A DNA stretch of 64,000 nt from Streptomyces cyaneochromogenes. GTDB lineage: Bacteria > Actinomycetota > Actinomycetes > Streptomycetales > Streptomycetaceae. How positions within the stretch are numbered: position 1 is the stretch's first letter; each line of letters begins with the position of its first letter. The notes under the pieces were generated by a model that did no database searches, was not told the DNA's origin, and was given only the letters and a program-made list of their open reading frames with translations. This document shows positions 18,064 through 25,694 of this stretch, in pieces. The stretch is from NCBI RefSeq assembly GCF_003963535.1, contig NZ_CP034539.1:2418001-2482000 (forward strand). Reading direction: 5' to 3'. Position numbers and translations under genes: made by a program.

Positions 18064-18092
18064 GGCAACCCTTCCTTCACCCGGGGGCGACC
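18064..18092 (+). promoter_or_regulatory. ECF-type promoter-like element upstream of the pectate lyase remnant
   Basis: GGCAACC at 18064-18070, a 17-base spacer, then CGACC at 18088-18092. This matches the general shape of ECF promoters (AAC-containing -35, CG-rich -10), and it follows an ECF sigma operon. A ribosome-site-like AAGGAAG lies at 18117-18123, so the leader of the lost lyase start seems intact. Assignment to the neighbouring sigma factor is inference. Confidence 0.4.
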
Positions 18093-18126
18093 AAGAGTCG
18101 CAACGATCCCCCACGCAAGGAAGCGG

Positions 18127-18783
18127 GTCTCGAGGACGATCCCGGTGTCGGGCACGTACGACGGCAGGATGGCGAAGTTCTACGGCACCGGCGACCTGGG
18201 CGGCAGCGGTCAGGAGGAGGGCCAGGACCCGATCTTCGAGCTGGCCGACGGCGCGGTCCTGAAGAACGTCGTCATCGGCAGTCCGGCCGCGGACGGCGTC
18301 CACTGCAAGGGCTCCTGCACGCTGCGGAACGTGTGGTGGCTGGACGTCGGCGAGGACGCGGCGACCTTCAAGGGCAAGTCGTCCTCGGCCGTGTACACGG
18401 TGTACGGCGGCGGCGCGAAGAACGCCGACGACAAGGTGCTGCAGTTCAACGGCGCGGGCAAGCTGGTGGTCTCCAAGTTCCAGGTGGAGAACTTCGGCAA
18501 GCTGGTGCGCTCCTGCGGCAACTGCTCCACGCAGTACAAGCGCACGATCATCATCAACGACGTGGACGTCACCGCGCCCGGCAAGTCGATCGTCGGCATC
18601 AACTCCAACTACGGCGACACGGCCGCCCTGCGCAAGGTCCGCATCCACGGCGACAGCGGCAAGAAGATCAAGACCTGCATCCGCTTCGAGGGCAACAGCA
18701 GCGGCAAGGAGCCGAAGGAGCTCGGCACCGGACCGGACGGGACCGCCTGCAGGTTCTCGCCGTCGGACATCTCGTACCAGTGA
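18127..18783 (+). pseudogene. Pectate lyase family PL3, start codon and signal peptide deleted
   Basis: From 18127 the frame reads the PL3 parallel-beta-helix core: VSGTYDG, YGTGDLGGSGQ, GVHCKGSCTLRNVWW and GEDAATFKG, with conserved Cys residues, ending normally at 18783. PL3 enzymes cleave polygalacturonate outside the cell and need a signal peptide. Here the apparent leader and ribosome site (AAGGAAG at 18117) run straight into the mature core: no ATG is in frame, and the only start codon is GTG 18145 inside the conserved fold. I read this as a 5' deletion. A short cytoplasmic product from GTG 18145 (GAGGA lies 7 bases upstream) cannot be excluded. Confidence 0.65.
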
Positions 18784-18834
18784 GCGAGTCCGCACCCCTG
18801 CGGCTCGCACACAACCCTCGACACGTTCCCTCAC

Positions 18835-18939
18835 ATGGGACACAACCACGTGTTCACATTGAACGTCACTATTAGTGCACGGCAGACGGACAAGACGAAG
18901 TACGACGTCTCGTCCGACCCCATGGATCTGCTGGCCTGA
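18835..18939 (+). CDS. Possible 34-residue peptide, unknown
   Basis: An ATG-started frame of 34 codons (begins MGHNHVFTLNV, ends SSDPMDLLA) lies in the otherwise empty 345-base stretch after the PL3 remnant and ahead of a strong hairpin at 18991. Against it: no clear ribosome site and no family I recognise. Its base composition is less GC-rich than its neighbours. The surrounding stretch also holds two near copies of GAGCCCCCCTCGG (about 18939 and 18966). Confidence 0.25.
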   Translation: MGHNHVFTLNVTISARQTDKTKYDVSSDPMDLLA

Positions 18940-18990
18940 GCCCCCCTCGGTCAGCAGCGCCGGCCAGAGCCCCCCTCGGGCCGGCAACAG

Positions 18991-19024
18991 GAACGCCCCG
19001 CCTGTGACGACAGGCGGGGCGTTC
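18991..19024 (+). terminator. Strong hairpin terminator
   Basis: A perfect 15-bp stem, GAACGCCCCGCCTGT (18991-19005) and its complement (19010-19024), with the 4-base loop GACG. It follows the PL3 remnant and the possible small peptide, and precedes the second inverted-repeat element. Confidence 0.8.
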
Positions 19025-19039
19025 GATCGTGCGGCGAGG

Positions 19040-19132
19040 GCTAGGGCCTGTCGTTTGGATCATGCCGGCGTCGCGGGGCGGCCAGGAGGCGCGGTCTCTC
19101 TCAGCCGACCTGATCCAAACGACAGACCCTAG
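19040..19132. repeat. MITE-like element, short (internally deleted) copy
   Basis: The same ends as the element at 14731: left arm 19040-19062 identical, right arm 19111-19132 with one mismatch. The internal sequence matches both flanks of the longer copy but lacks about 100 bases of the middle. Its right arm contains the stop codon of the PL9 lyase gene (CTA at 19129-19131 on this strand). Both copies therefore sit flush against stop codons of converging genes. Confidence 0.7.
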
Positions 19133-20283
19133 TTCATCGTCGAGCCGATGGTGGTGGAACCCGTCGTCAGGAAGGTCGTCGCCGGCAACGCCCCGCTCGC
19201 CCGCCGGGAGGCATACGCAGTCGCCGCGTCCGTCGACCTGAAGGACGGGGTCGCCACGCCGCTGTCCCAGTTGTTCGCCGCCGACACGGCCGACGAACCC
19301 AGCCTGGACAGCCTCTTCTTGTTGCTCACGGCGAGATTGCGGGCCAGGCGCGCCTTGCCGGTGGCGAAGTAGAACCCGGTCTCGGCGTTGGAGTACGCGG
19401 TGTTGCGGTTGAGGGCGATCGCCCCGGTGTTGGAGTTCTCCGTGAAGCCGTGCAGCGTGTTGTCCCAGGCCGCGTTGTTGTTGACCACATGGGCCACCGA
19501 GGCGCCCCCACCGCCCAGCTTGAACCCGTTGCCGTTGCCCTCGAAGGCGGAGTCGCCCCAGCGGTTCTCGCCGTTGCCGAAGGCCCAGGTGTGCTCGATG
19601 GTGACCGGCGAGGAGAACTGCCAGAGGTCGATGCCGTCGTCCGAGTTGTTGTAGAGGCGCGCCCCGGTGATCTTGTTCCCTGTCCCGGAGCCGAACTTGA
19701 CGGCGATGCCGTCGGCGTTCTGGCCGTGCCCGGCCGGGTCGTAGTTGCCGTGACTGTCCAGGTTCTGCACGAGGTTGCCGGTCGTGCCGTCACCGCGCAG
19801 CGTGAACCCGGAGTCGCCGTTGTCCGCGGTGACCAGGTTCTTGAAGACGCCGCCCACGGACGACGTGGCGACGAAGCCCTGGGCCGGGGAGTTCTGGAAG
19901 GTGAGGTTCTGAACGGTCCAGTAGTCGCCGTAGATCCCGGCCAGCCAGGAGCCGTCGGGCAGCTTGGAGCCGTCGATCCGCACCTTCTCGCCACCGTACG
20001 CCCGCAACGTGATCCGCGCCGAACTCGTGCCGTTCGCCGTGGACTTGAGGGTGGCGGCCGGCTGGTAGGTACCGCCTCGCACCTGGATGGTCGTACCGGC
20101 GACGGCGTTCTTGACCGCCGACTCCAGCTGCGCGGTACCGGACACGGTGACCGTCGTCGAGGCGGCCTGGGCACCGCCGTTCGACAGGCCGAGGCAGACG
20201 CCGCCCGCCCCCGCGGAGACGGCCACCGCGGCGGCGATGGAGAGGGTGCGGGTCCTGCGGTGGCGACCGGTGCTCAAACGCAC
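19129..20283 (-). CDS. Secreted pectate lyase, PL9-like right-handed beta-helix protein
   Basis: A 384-residue protein with a signal peptide (positive N-terminus, hydrophobic core, cleavage near GAQAAST) followed by a parallel beta-helix. The segment GNYDPAGHGQNADGIAVKFGSG with nearby Asp residues is the calcium-binding region of PL9 exopectate/pectate lyases, and ALNRNTAYSNAETGFYF continues the coils. GTG 20283 is preceded by AAAGGA. It acts outside the cell on pectate by calcium-assisted beta-elimination. Its C-terminal tail (TTFLTTGSTTIG) recurs in the remnant at 22698. It is divergent from the GH43 gene. Confidence 0.82.
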   Translation of the reverse strand: MRLSTGRHRRTRTLSIAAAVAVSAGAGGVCLGLSNGGAQAASTTVTVSGTAQLESAVKNAVAGTTIQVRGGTYQPAATLKSTANGTSSARITLRAYGGEKVRIDGSKLPDGSWLAGIYGDYWTVQNLTFQNSPAQGFVATSSVGGVFKNLVTADNGDSGFTLRGDGTTGNLVQNLDSHGNYDPAGHGQNADGIAVKFGSGTGNKITGARLYNNSDDGIDLWQFSSPVTIEHTWAFGNGENRWGDSAFEGNGNGFKLGGGGASVAHVVNNNAAWDNTLHGFTENSNTGAIALNRNTAYSNAETGFYFATGKARLARNLAVSNKKRLSRLGSSAVSAANNWDSGVATPSFRSTDAATAYASRRASGALPATTFLTTGSTTIGSTMN

Positions 20284-20487
20284 GAGGCGTTCCTTTCCTG
20301 GGGAACGAGAGATGCCCTGCGGTGGTCGCCGCGCCCCGCGGAGGTTGCCGCACCTCAGCGAAATCGACCGAAACTTTCGCTGCTCCTCATCCCGCACTCA
20401 CCGATTGACGTGCTGTTTCCCGCTGGCAACACTCCGAGGGCGCGCACAGCGAACAACAGAATCCCCCACGCCCCCACAAGGAGTGAC

Positions 20488-22686
20488 ATGCGTCCACGCA
20501 CCCTCCTAGTCGCCTGTCTCTCGCTACTGCTCGCTCTCCTCACCGCCCCGCCCAGCGCCGCCCAGTCAGGAGCACCACCCGTGCAGCAGTCCCCGTACGC
20601 CGGCTATCTCTTCGCCTACTTCACCGGCGAGGGCACCGCCGACGGCGAGCAGATCCGCTACGCCCTCAGCCGCGGCAACGACCCGCTGCACTGGCGTGAG
20701 CTGAACGCCGGGAAGCCGGTCCTGTCCTCGACGATCGGCGAGAAGGGCCTGCGCGACCCGTTCGTGATCCGCTCCCCCGAGGGCGACAGGTTCTACATGA
20801 TCGCCACCGACCTGCGGATGTACCGCAACAGCAGCGGCAGTTGGGACCAGGTCCAGCGGCACGGGAGCAAGTCGATCATGGTGTGGGAGTCCACCGACCT
20901 GGTCCACTGGACCGACCAGCGCCTGGTGAAGGTCTCGCCCGACAACGCGGGCAACACCTGGGCGCCGGAGGCCTACTGGGACGACTCCCTCGGCGAGTTC
21001 GTCGTCTTCTGGGCGTCGAAGCTCTACGCCGCCGACGACCCCGACCACACCGGATCGACGTACAACAAGATGCTGTACGCGACCACGAAGGACTTCCGCA
21101 CCTTCAGCGAGCCGAAGGTCTGGGACGACCCCGGCTACTCGGTCATCGACTCGACGGTCGTGCGGCACCGGGGCACGTACTACCGCTACACCAAGGACGA
21201 GCGGGACCCGAGCTCCTCCAGCCCCTGCTCGAAGTTCATCACCGCGGAGAAGTCGACGAGCCTGACCGACACGTCGTACGACTTCGTGGCGGACTGCATC
21301 GGCAGCGGCGCGATGGAGCGGGGCGAGGGCCCGACGGTGTTCAAGTCGAACACCGAGGAGAAGTGGTACCTGTTCATCGACGAGTACGGCGGCCGCGGCT
21401 ACGTCCCCTTCGAGACGACCGATCTCGACTCGGGCAGGTGGACACCGTCGCGGAACTACCAGCTCCCCGCAAGTCCCCGGCACGGCACGGTGATCCCGGT
21501 GACGCGGGCGGAGTACGACCGGCTGCTGTCCGCGTACCCCGCGAGCCCCGCCTCGGTGGTGGACGCGACGGCGAAGGACCAGAAGGGGTACGCGATCGTC
21601 ACCGAGAGCGCCTCGAAGGTCGTCCTGCCGATGCGGCCGGAGGCCGACCTCGCCCGCCTGGCCCCGAAGCTGTGGGCCGGTGAGGGCGCGACGGTCAGCC
21701 CGCGCTCCGGCACCCGGCGCGACTTCCGCAAGCCGCAGACGTACACCGTGACGGCCGCGGACGGTACCGAGCGCACCTGGACGGTCGAGGCGGTACGGAC
21801 AGCAAGCCCCGTGCTTCCCGGGCTCAACGCCGACCCGGACGTCCACCACCTGAACGGCGAGTACTGGATTTACCCGACGACCGACGGCTTCCAGGGCTGG
21901 GGCGGGACCAGGTTCAAGGCGTACTCGTCGAAGGACCTGGTCCGCTGGAAGGACCACGGCGTCATCCTGGACCTGGGCCCCGACGTGACGTGGGCCGACA
22001 AGTACGCCTGGGCGCCGGCGATCGCCGAGCGCGACGGCAAGTACTACTTCTACTTCTGCGCCGAGCAGCAGATCGGCGTCGCGGTGGCCGACTCCCCGGC
22101 GGGCCCCTTCAAGGACGCGCTCGGCAAGCCGCTGGTCGCCAAGGGCGGGGCGTGGAGCGGCCAGATGATCGACCCGGCGGTGTACACGGACGACGACGGG
22201 ACGTCGTACCTGTACTGGGGCAATGGTCACGGCCATGTCGTCCCGCTCAACGACGACATGGTGTCGTTCGACCCGTCGAAGGTGCGGGACATCACGCCCG
22301 ACGACTTCCGCGAGGGCTCCTTCGTGATCAAGCGGAAGGGCACGTACTACTTCATGTGGTCCGAGGACGACACGCGCAGCGAGAACTACCACGTGGCGTA
22401 CGCGACCGGCCCGTCCCCGCTCGGCCCGTGGACCAAGCGCGGCACGATCCTGCAGAAGCGCCCCGAGTACGGCATCCTCGCCACCGGCCACCACTCGGTG
22501 GTGAACACCCCCGGCACGGACGACTGGTACATCGTCTACCACCGCTTCGCCCTGAACGGCCCCGGCAGGCCGGGCGGCGACGGCATGCACCGGGAGACGA
22601 CCGTCGACCGCATGGAGTTCGCGGCCGACGGTTCGATCAAGCCCGTGGTGCCGACGCTGGAGGGCGTCAGGCCCGTGCGGAGCTAG
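20488..22686 (+). CDS. Secreted tandem-domain GH43 glycoside hydrolase
   Basis: A 732-residue protein with a signal peptide (MRPRTLLVACLSLLLALL; cleavage near SAAQS) and two beta-propeller domains. The first (about 35-330) has YLFAYFTGEG and GLRDPFVIRSPEGDRFYMIA. A linker region (about 340-435) follows, then a classic GH43 domain (about 440-725) with the base Asp in PGLNADPDVHHLNGEYW and the further acids in GGAWSGQMIDPAVYTDDDGTS (read in parts). ATG 20488 has AAGGAG upstream. GH43 enzymes release arabinose or xylose; a role on pectin side-chain arabinan fits the context. Confidence 0.85.
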   Translation: MRPRTLLVACLSLLLALLTAPPSAAQSGAPPVQQSPYAGYLFAYFTGEGTADGEQIRYALSRGNDPLHWRELNAGKPVLSSTIGEKGLRDPFVIRSPEGDRFYMIATDLRMYRNSSGSWDQVQRHGSKSIMVWESTDLVHWTDQRLVKVSPDNAGNTWAPEAYWDDSLGEFVVFWASKLYAADDPDHTGSTYNKMLYATTKDFRTFSEPKVWDDPGYSVIDSTVVRHRGTYYRYTKDERDPSSSSPCSKFITAEKSTSLTDTSYDFVADCIGSGAMERGEGPTVFKSNTEEKWYLFIDEYGGRGYVPFETTDLDSGRWTPSRNYQLPASPRHGTVIPVTRAEYDRLLSAYPASPASVVDATAKDQKGYAIVTESASKVVLPMRPEADLARLAPKLWAGEGATVSPRSGTRRDFRKPQTYTVTAADGTERTWTVEAVRTASPVLPGLNADPDVHHLNGEYWIYPTTDGFQGWGGTRFKAYSSKDLVRWKDHGVILDLGPDVTWADKYAWAPAIAERDGKYYFYFCAEQQIGVAVADSPAGPFKDALGKPLVAKGGAWSGQMIDPAVYTDDDGTSYLYWGNGHGHVVPLNDDMVSFDPSKVRDITPDDFREGSFVIKRKGTYYFMWSEDDTRSENYHVAYATGPSPLGPWTKRGTILQKRPEYGILATGHHSVVNTPGTDDWYIVYHRFALNGPGRPGGDGMHRETTVDRMEFAADGSIKPVVPTLEGVRPVRS

Positions 22687-22697
22687 CTCGGCCCCGC

Positions 22698-23145
22698 TCA
22701 GTCCATCGTCGCCCCGATGGTCGTGCTGCCCGTGGTCAGGAACGTGGTCACGGGCAGCGAGCCGTTCGACTGCCGGGCGTTGTAGGTGCTCGACGCGTCC
22801 GTCGACCGGAACGCAGGGGTCGATGTCCCGGAGTCCCAGTTGTTGCCGGCAGAGACCACCGCGGAGCCCTTGTTCACCGTGCCGCCGCCGTTGCTCACGG
22901 CCAGACGTGGGCCACGTCAACTCGGCCTTGTCGGCGGGGACTTCGACGACCTCGCGGTACGTCCCCGGATGCACGACGATCGTCCACCCGGGCCCGTCCA
23001 CCGCGTCGACGGCCGCCTGCACCGAGCCACCGGGCCGGACGTGCAGCACCCGGCGGCCGGCACCACCGGCGAAGGCGGGGGACCCGACGGCGACCGGTCC
23101 CCCGCAGATCACGGCGATCCCTGCCAGGAGAGTCCGCCTGCGCAT
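22698..23145 (-). pseudogene. Chimeric remnant: pectin methylesterase 5' part joined to PL9 lyase 3' part
   Basis: From ATG 23145 the first about 78 codons are a secreted pectin methylesterase N-terminus (signal MRRRTLLAGIAVI, then SVQAAVDAV and IVVHPGTYREVVEVPADKAELTW). After about 22912 the family match stops and, in another frame, the last about 66 codons of a PL9-like lyase follow (SAVVSAGNNWDSGTSTPAF, TTFLTTGSTTIG) to a stop at 22698. One deletion between two adjacent genes would give this. It begins one base after the stop of the intact methylesterase, so it was once the coupled next gene in the operon. Confidence 0.75.
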
Positions 23146-23146
23146 C

Positions 23147-24271
23147 TCAGCGACCCTCCTTCCACGGCGCCCAGTCGCCGAGGTATGCCTCACAGGTCGC
23201 CGACTCGGCCTGTACGGCGGTGAGTTGGGGACGGTTCTCCAAGGCGGTGATCTCCGCTCCCGGCCCGGCGTTGCGGTACTCGGCGAACCGCTGCTCCTGC
23301 CAGGGGAAGGACGCCGACATGTTGGCGTAGGGCGCGACCGCGTCGATGCCGGGGCCGAGGTGGGTGTCGCGGACGGTGAGCGCGGGGCGGGCGGTGGGAT
23401 CGGAGCTGGGCACCCAGGGGCGGGCCAGTTTGTAGTAGGCGTCCGGGGCCTCGCCGGTGACACGGCTGCGGGTCACCAGGCAGCCGCGCGGGTTGGCACC
23501 GGCGGTGGAGGGCGCGAAGACGAAGCCGTACGGGGCGGACGACAGGTCGGTCCGGTTCAGGGTCTGGAAGTGGCAGTGCTCGTAGACGGCCGTGGCCCTC
23601 CCGAAGACGAAGTCGACGTCGCCCTCGATGTAGCAGTGTGCGAAGTACTGGCGGGCGAAGACGCCGAGGGCCATGGAGTCGGCGTACAGGGTGTCCTGGT
23701 GGCCGAGGAAGCGGCAGTGGTGGAACGCGGACCGGTCGCCCTGCACCTTGATGGCGACGGCCTGGGTGCCGCTGATGCCGGGGTGGTCGGCGCGCAGCCA
23801 GTCGTTGGCGAAGGTGAGGTCGCGGGCGGTGAAGCCGTCGGCCTGGACGAGGGTGGTGGCGGAGCCGGTGGTGCCGTAGGTGCCGCCGCCGGGCTTGGGG
23901 GTGCCGGCGGCGTTGTCGTGGACGATGACGACGTCACGCGGGTCCCGGCCGGCGCCGAGCCAGGTCATCTCCGTACGGGTCACGTCGACGGCGACCGTCT
24001 CGCGGTACGTCCCCGGCGCGATGACCAGCGTCCGGCCGCTGCCGGTAGCCGCGGTCACGGCGGCCTGGACGGTGGTGAAATCGCCCTGGCCGGACGGGTC
24101 GACGTAGAGGGTCTGCGGGGTCAGGCGGGCGACCGGGGAACCGTAGCGCCCGAAGGGACAGGGGCGGGCGACGGCTCGTGCGGGGTAGGGCGCGAGGGCG
24201 AGTGCGGTGGCGGCGCTCGCGGTGAGGAATCCCCTTCTGGACAGGGGCGGTCGGAGGTGGGGCGAGGGCAT
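23147..24271 (-). CDS. Secreted pectin methylesterase (CE8)
   Basis: A 374-residue pectinesterase that demethylates pectin outside the cell. It has a Tat-like leader (SRRGFLTASAATALALAP) and then the CE8 beta-helix. Catalytic residues are Gln170 (SGTQAVAIK), Gln192/Asp193 (HQDTLYADS) and Asp220 (GDVDFVFGRA), with the arginine-bearing LARPW later. It is the intact paralogue of two broken copies nearby (22698 and 28052). It sits 75 bases after the PL1 lyase in the minus-strand pectin operon. Confidence 0.9.
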   Translation of the reverse strand: MPSPHLRPPLSRRGFLTASAATALALAPYPARAVARPCPFGRYGSPVARLTPQTLYVDPSGQGDFTTVQAAVTAATGSGRTLVIAPGTYRETVAVDVTRTEMTWLGAGRDPRDVVIVHDNAAGTPKPGGGTYGTTGSATTLVQADGFTARDLTFANDWLRADHPGISGTQAVAIKVQGDRSAFHHCRFLGHQDTLYADSMALGVFARQYFAHCYIEGDVDFVFGRATAVYEHCHFQTLNRTDLSSAPYGFVFAPSTAGANPRGCLVTRSRVTGEAPDAYYKLARPWVPSSDPTARPALTVRDTHLGPGIDAVAPYANMSASFPWQEQRFAEYRNAGPGAEITALENRPQLTAVQAESATCEAYLGDWAPWKEGR

Positions 24272-24346
24272 GCGGGTGCTCCTTCGCAGGGCGGATCGTG
24301 CTGGGGGCGGCCGGGCCTGCCGGGCGTCCCTCCCCCGGTGCGTGCG

Positions 24347-25660
24347 TCAGCCCAGACGGCCGGCGCCCGCGCAGCGGTTGACGATTCCGGGCACCGCCTT
24401 GGGGTTGTCGACCTTGGTCCGGAGGGTCGGTGTCCACCCGGCGCCGGACTGGAGGGTCTCGGCCGGGATCTCGGCGTTGTGGACCGCGATGAGATCCGTC
24501 AGCTTGCCGTTGACGTAGTTGTTCTCGGCGGTCAGCGGCGACTCGTTCCACTTCTTCAGGACCTTGCCGACGCTCGCCCCGGCCGGCAGCGAGATGGCGT
24601 TGTCGCTGGCGTGGAGCCGCGAGGAGATACCGACACCGAAGATGTAGTAGTCGTCCTTCTGCTCCTCGGTCACCACGTAGTGGTTGTTGTAGACGTCGAC
24701 CTGCCCGAACCGCACGCGCGGGGAGCGCTGGAGGATGCCCTCGAAGCGGTTGTGGTGCATGGTGACCTTGAGCTTGCCGCCGTCGGTGGTGGTGAGGCCG
24801 TCGCCGTTGCCGATCAGCATGTTCTTGTCGTGGTCCTGGAAGCGGTTCCAGGACACGGTCACGTAGTTGGAGCCGCGCACGATGTCCGTCAGACCGTCGT
24901 GCTGCTGGAACACCTTGCCGAAGTAGACCGGCCGCTCGCTGTCCGGGTAGCGCCCGTCGGTGAACGTGTTGTGGTCGAGCCACACATGGTCGGTGCCGTA
25001 GACGACCACGGCGTCGTACTCGGAGTTCCAGTTGCCGGTCTTGTTGTCGTCGGTCGGGTCCCACTTGGGGAAGCAGTCGAGCGGGGCCTCGATGGTGAGG
25101 TTGCGCAGGATGACGTTCGAGACGCCCTTGATCTGGAGGCTGGCGCCGAGGATGCCGGAGTTCCTGCCGACGCCGACGATGGTGGTGTTGCTGGGGATGT
25201 TGGCCTTGATCTCCGTGTCCTGGTTGGCGGCGGAGGCGACCCGCGCGTCCTCCTGCGGACCGCTGGCGACCTCGTCGTTGCCCCAGACGGCGGGGTCGTA
25301 CGCCTCGAGGTACTCCTGAAGGTCGTAGCCGCCGGTGACGAAGGCCTCGCAGCCCTCGGAGACGGCGTCGATCATGCCGTCGACCTTGATGATCTTCGGC
25401 GCGTCACCGCCGGCCTTCAGCGCGGCCTTGAACTCGGCCCAGGTGGTGACGGTGTAGACGTGCTCGGCCTCGGCGGCCGAACCACCGCTCGTCCCCGCCC
25501 CTTCCGAGCCCCAGCCATCCCCCGCGCCGAGGACCTGCCGGCCGAGGTCACGCGGCCCGGCCTGCGCTCCGGTGCCGGTCAGCCCGAGGACGAGCGCGGT
25601 GCAGCCGATCAGCACAGCACACTTCCTTGTGGCATGCCCATGCCATATCTGGGCCTTCAT
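24347..25660 (-). CDS. Secreted pectate lyase, PL1
   Basis: A 437-residue pectate lyase with a signal peptide (cleavage near GAQAGPR). PL1 landmarks are TTIVGVGRNSGILGASLQI, the calcium-site strand YDAVVVYGTDHVWLDHNTF, QHDGLTDIVRGSNYVTVSW and the catalytic Arg region RSPRVRFGQVDVYNNHY. It cleaves polygalacturonate by calcium-dependent beta-elimination. ATG 25660 lies 34 bases after the acetylesterase stop, so the two are co-transcribed. A gutted paralogue that keeps only the C-terminal third of the fold lies at 30903. Confidence 0.92.
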   Translation of the reverse strand: MKAQIWHGHATRKCAVLIGCTALVLGLTGTGAQAGPRDLGRQVLGAGDGWGSEGAGTSGGSAAEAEHVYTVTTWAEFKAALKAGGDAPKIIKVDGMIDAVSEGCEAFVTGGYDLQEYLEAYDPAVWGNDEVASGPQEDARVASAANQDTEIKANIPSNTTIVGVGRNSGILGASLQIKGVSNVILRNLTIEAPLDCFPKWDPTDDNKTGNWNSEYDAVVVYGTDHVWLDHNTFTDGRYPDSERPVYFGKVFQQHDGLTDIVRGSNYVTVSWNRFQDHDKNMLIGNGDGLTTTDGGKLKVTMHHNRFEGILQRSPRVRFGQVDVYNNHYVVTEEQKDDYYIFGVGISSRLHASDNAISLPAGASVGKVLKKWNESPLTAENNYVNGKLTDLIAVHNAEIPAETLQSGAGWTPTLRTKVDNPKAVPGIVNRCAGAGRLG

Positions 25661-25694
25661 TGTGCGGCTCCCTCTTCTGCGATCGGGTGGTTGG

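Noticed and set aside
18030..18875. A plus-strand frame from ATG 18030 over the PL3 region
   Set aside because: It reads the PL3 coding sequence out of frame and gives a Gly/Arg-rich translation; only the frame through 18145 matches the lyase fold.
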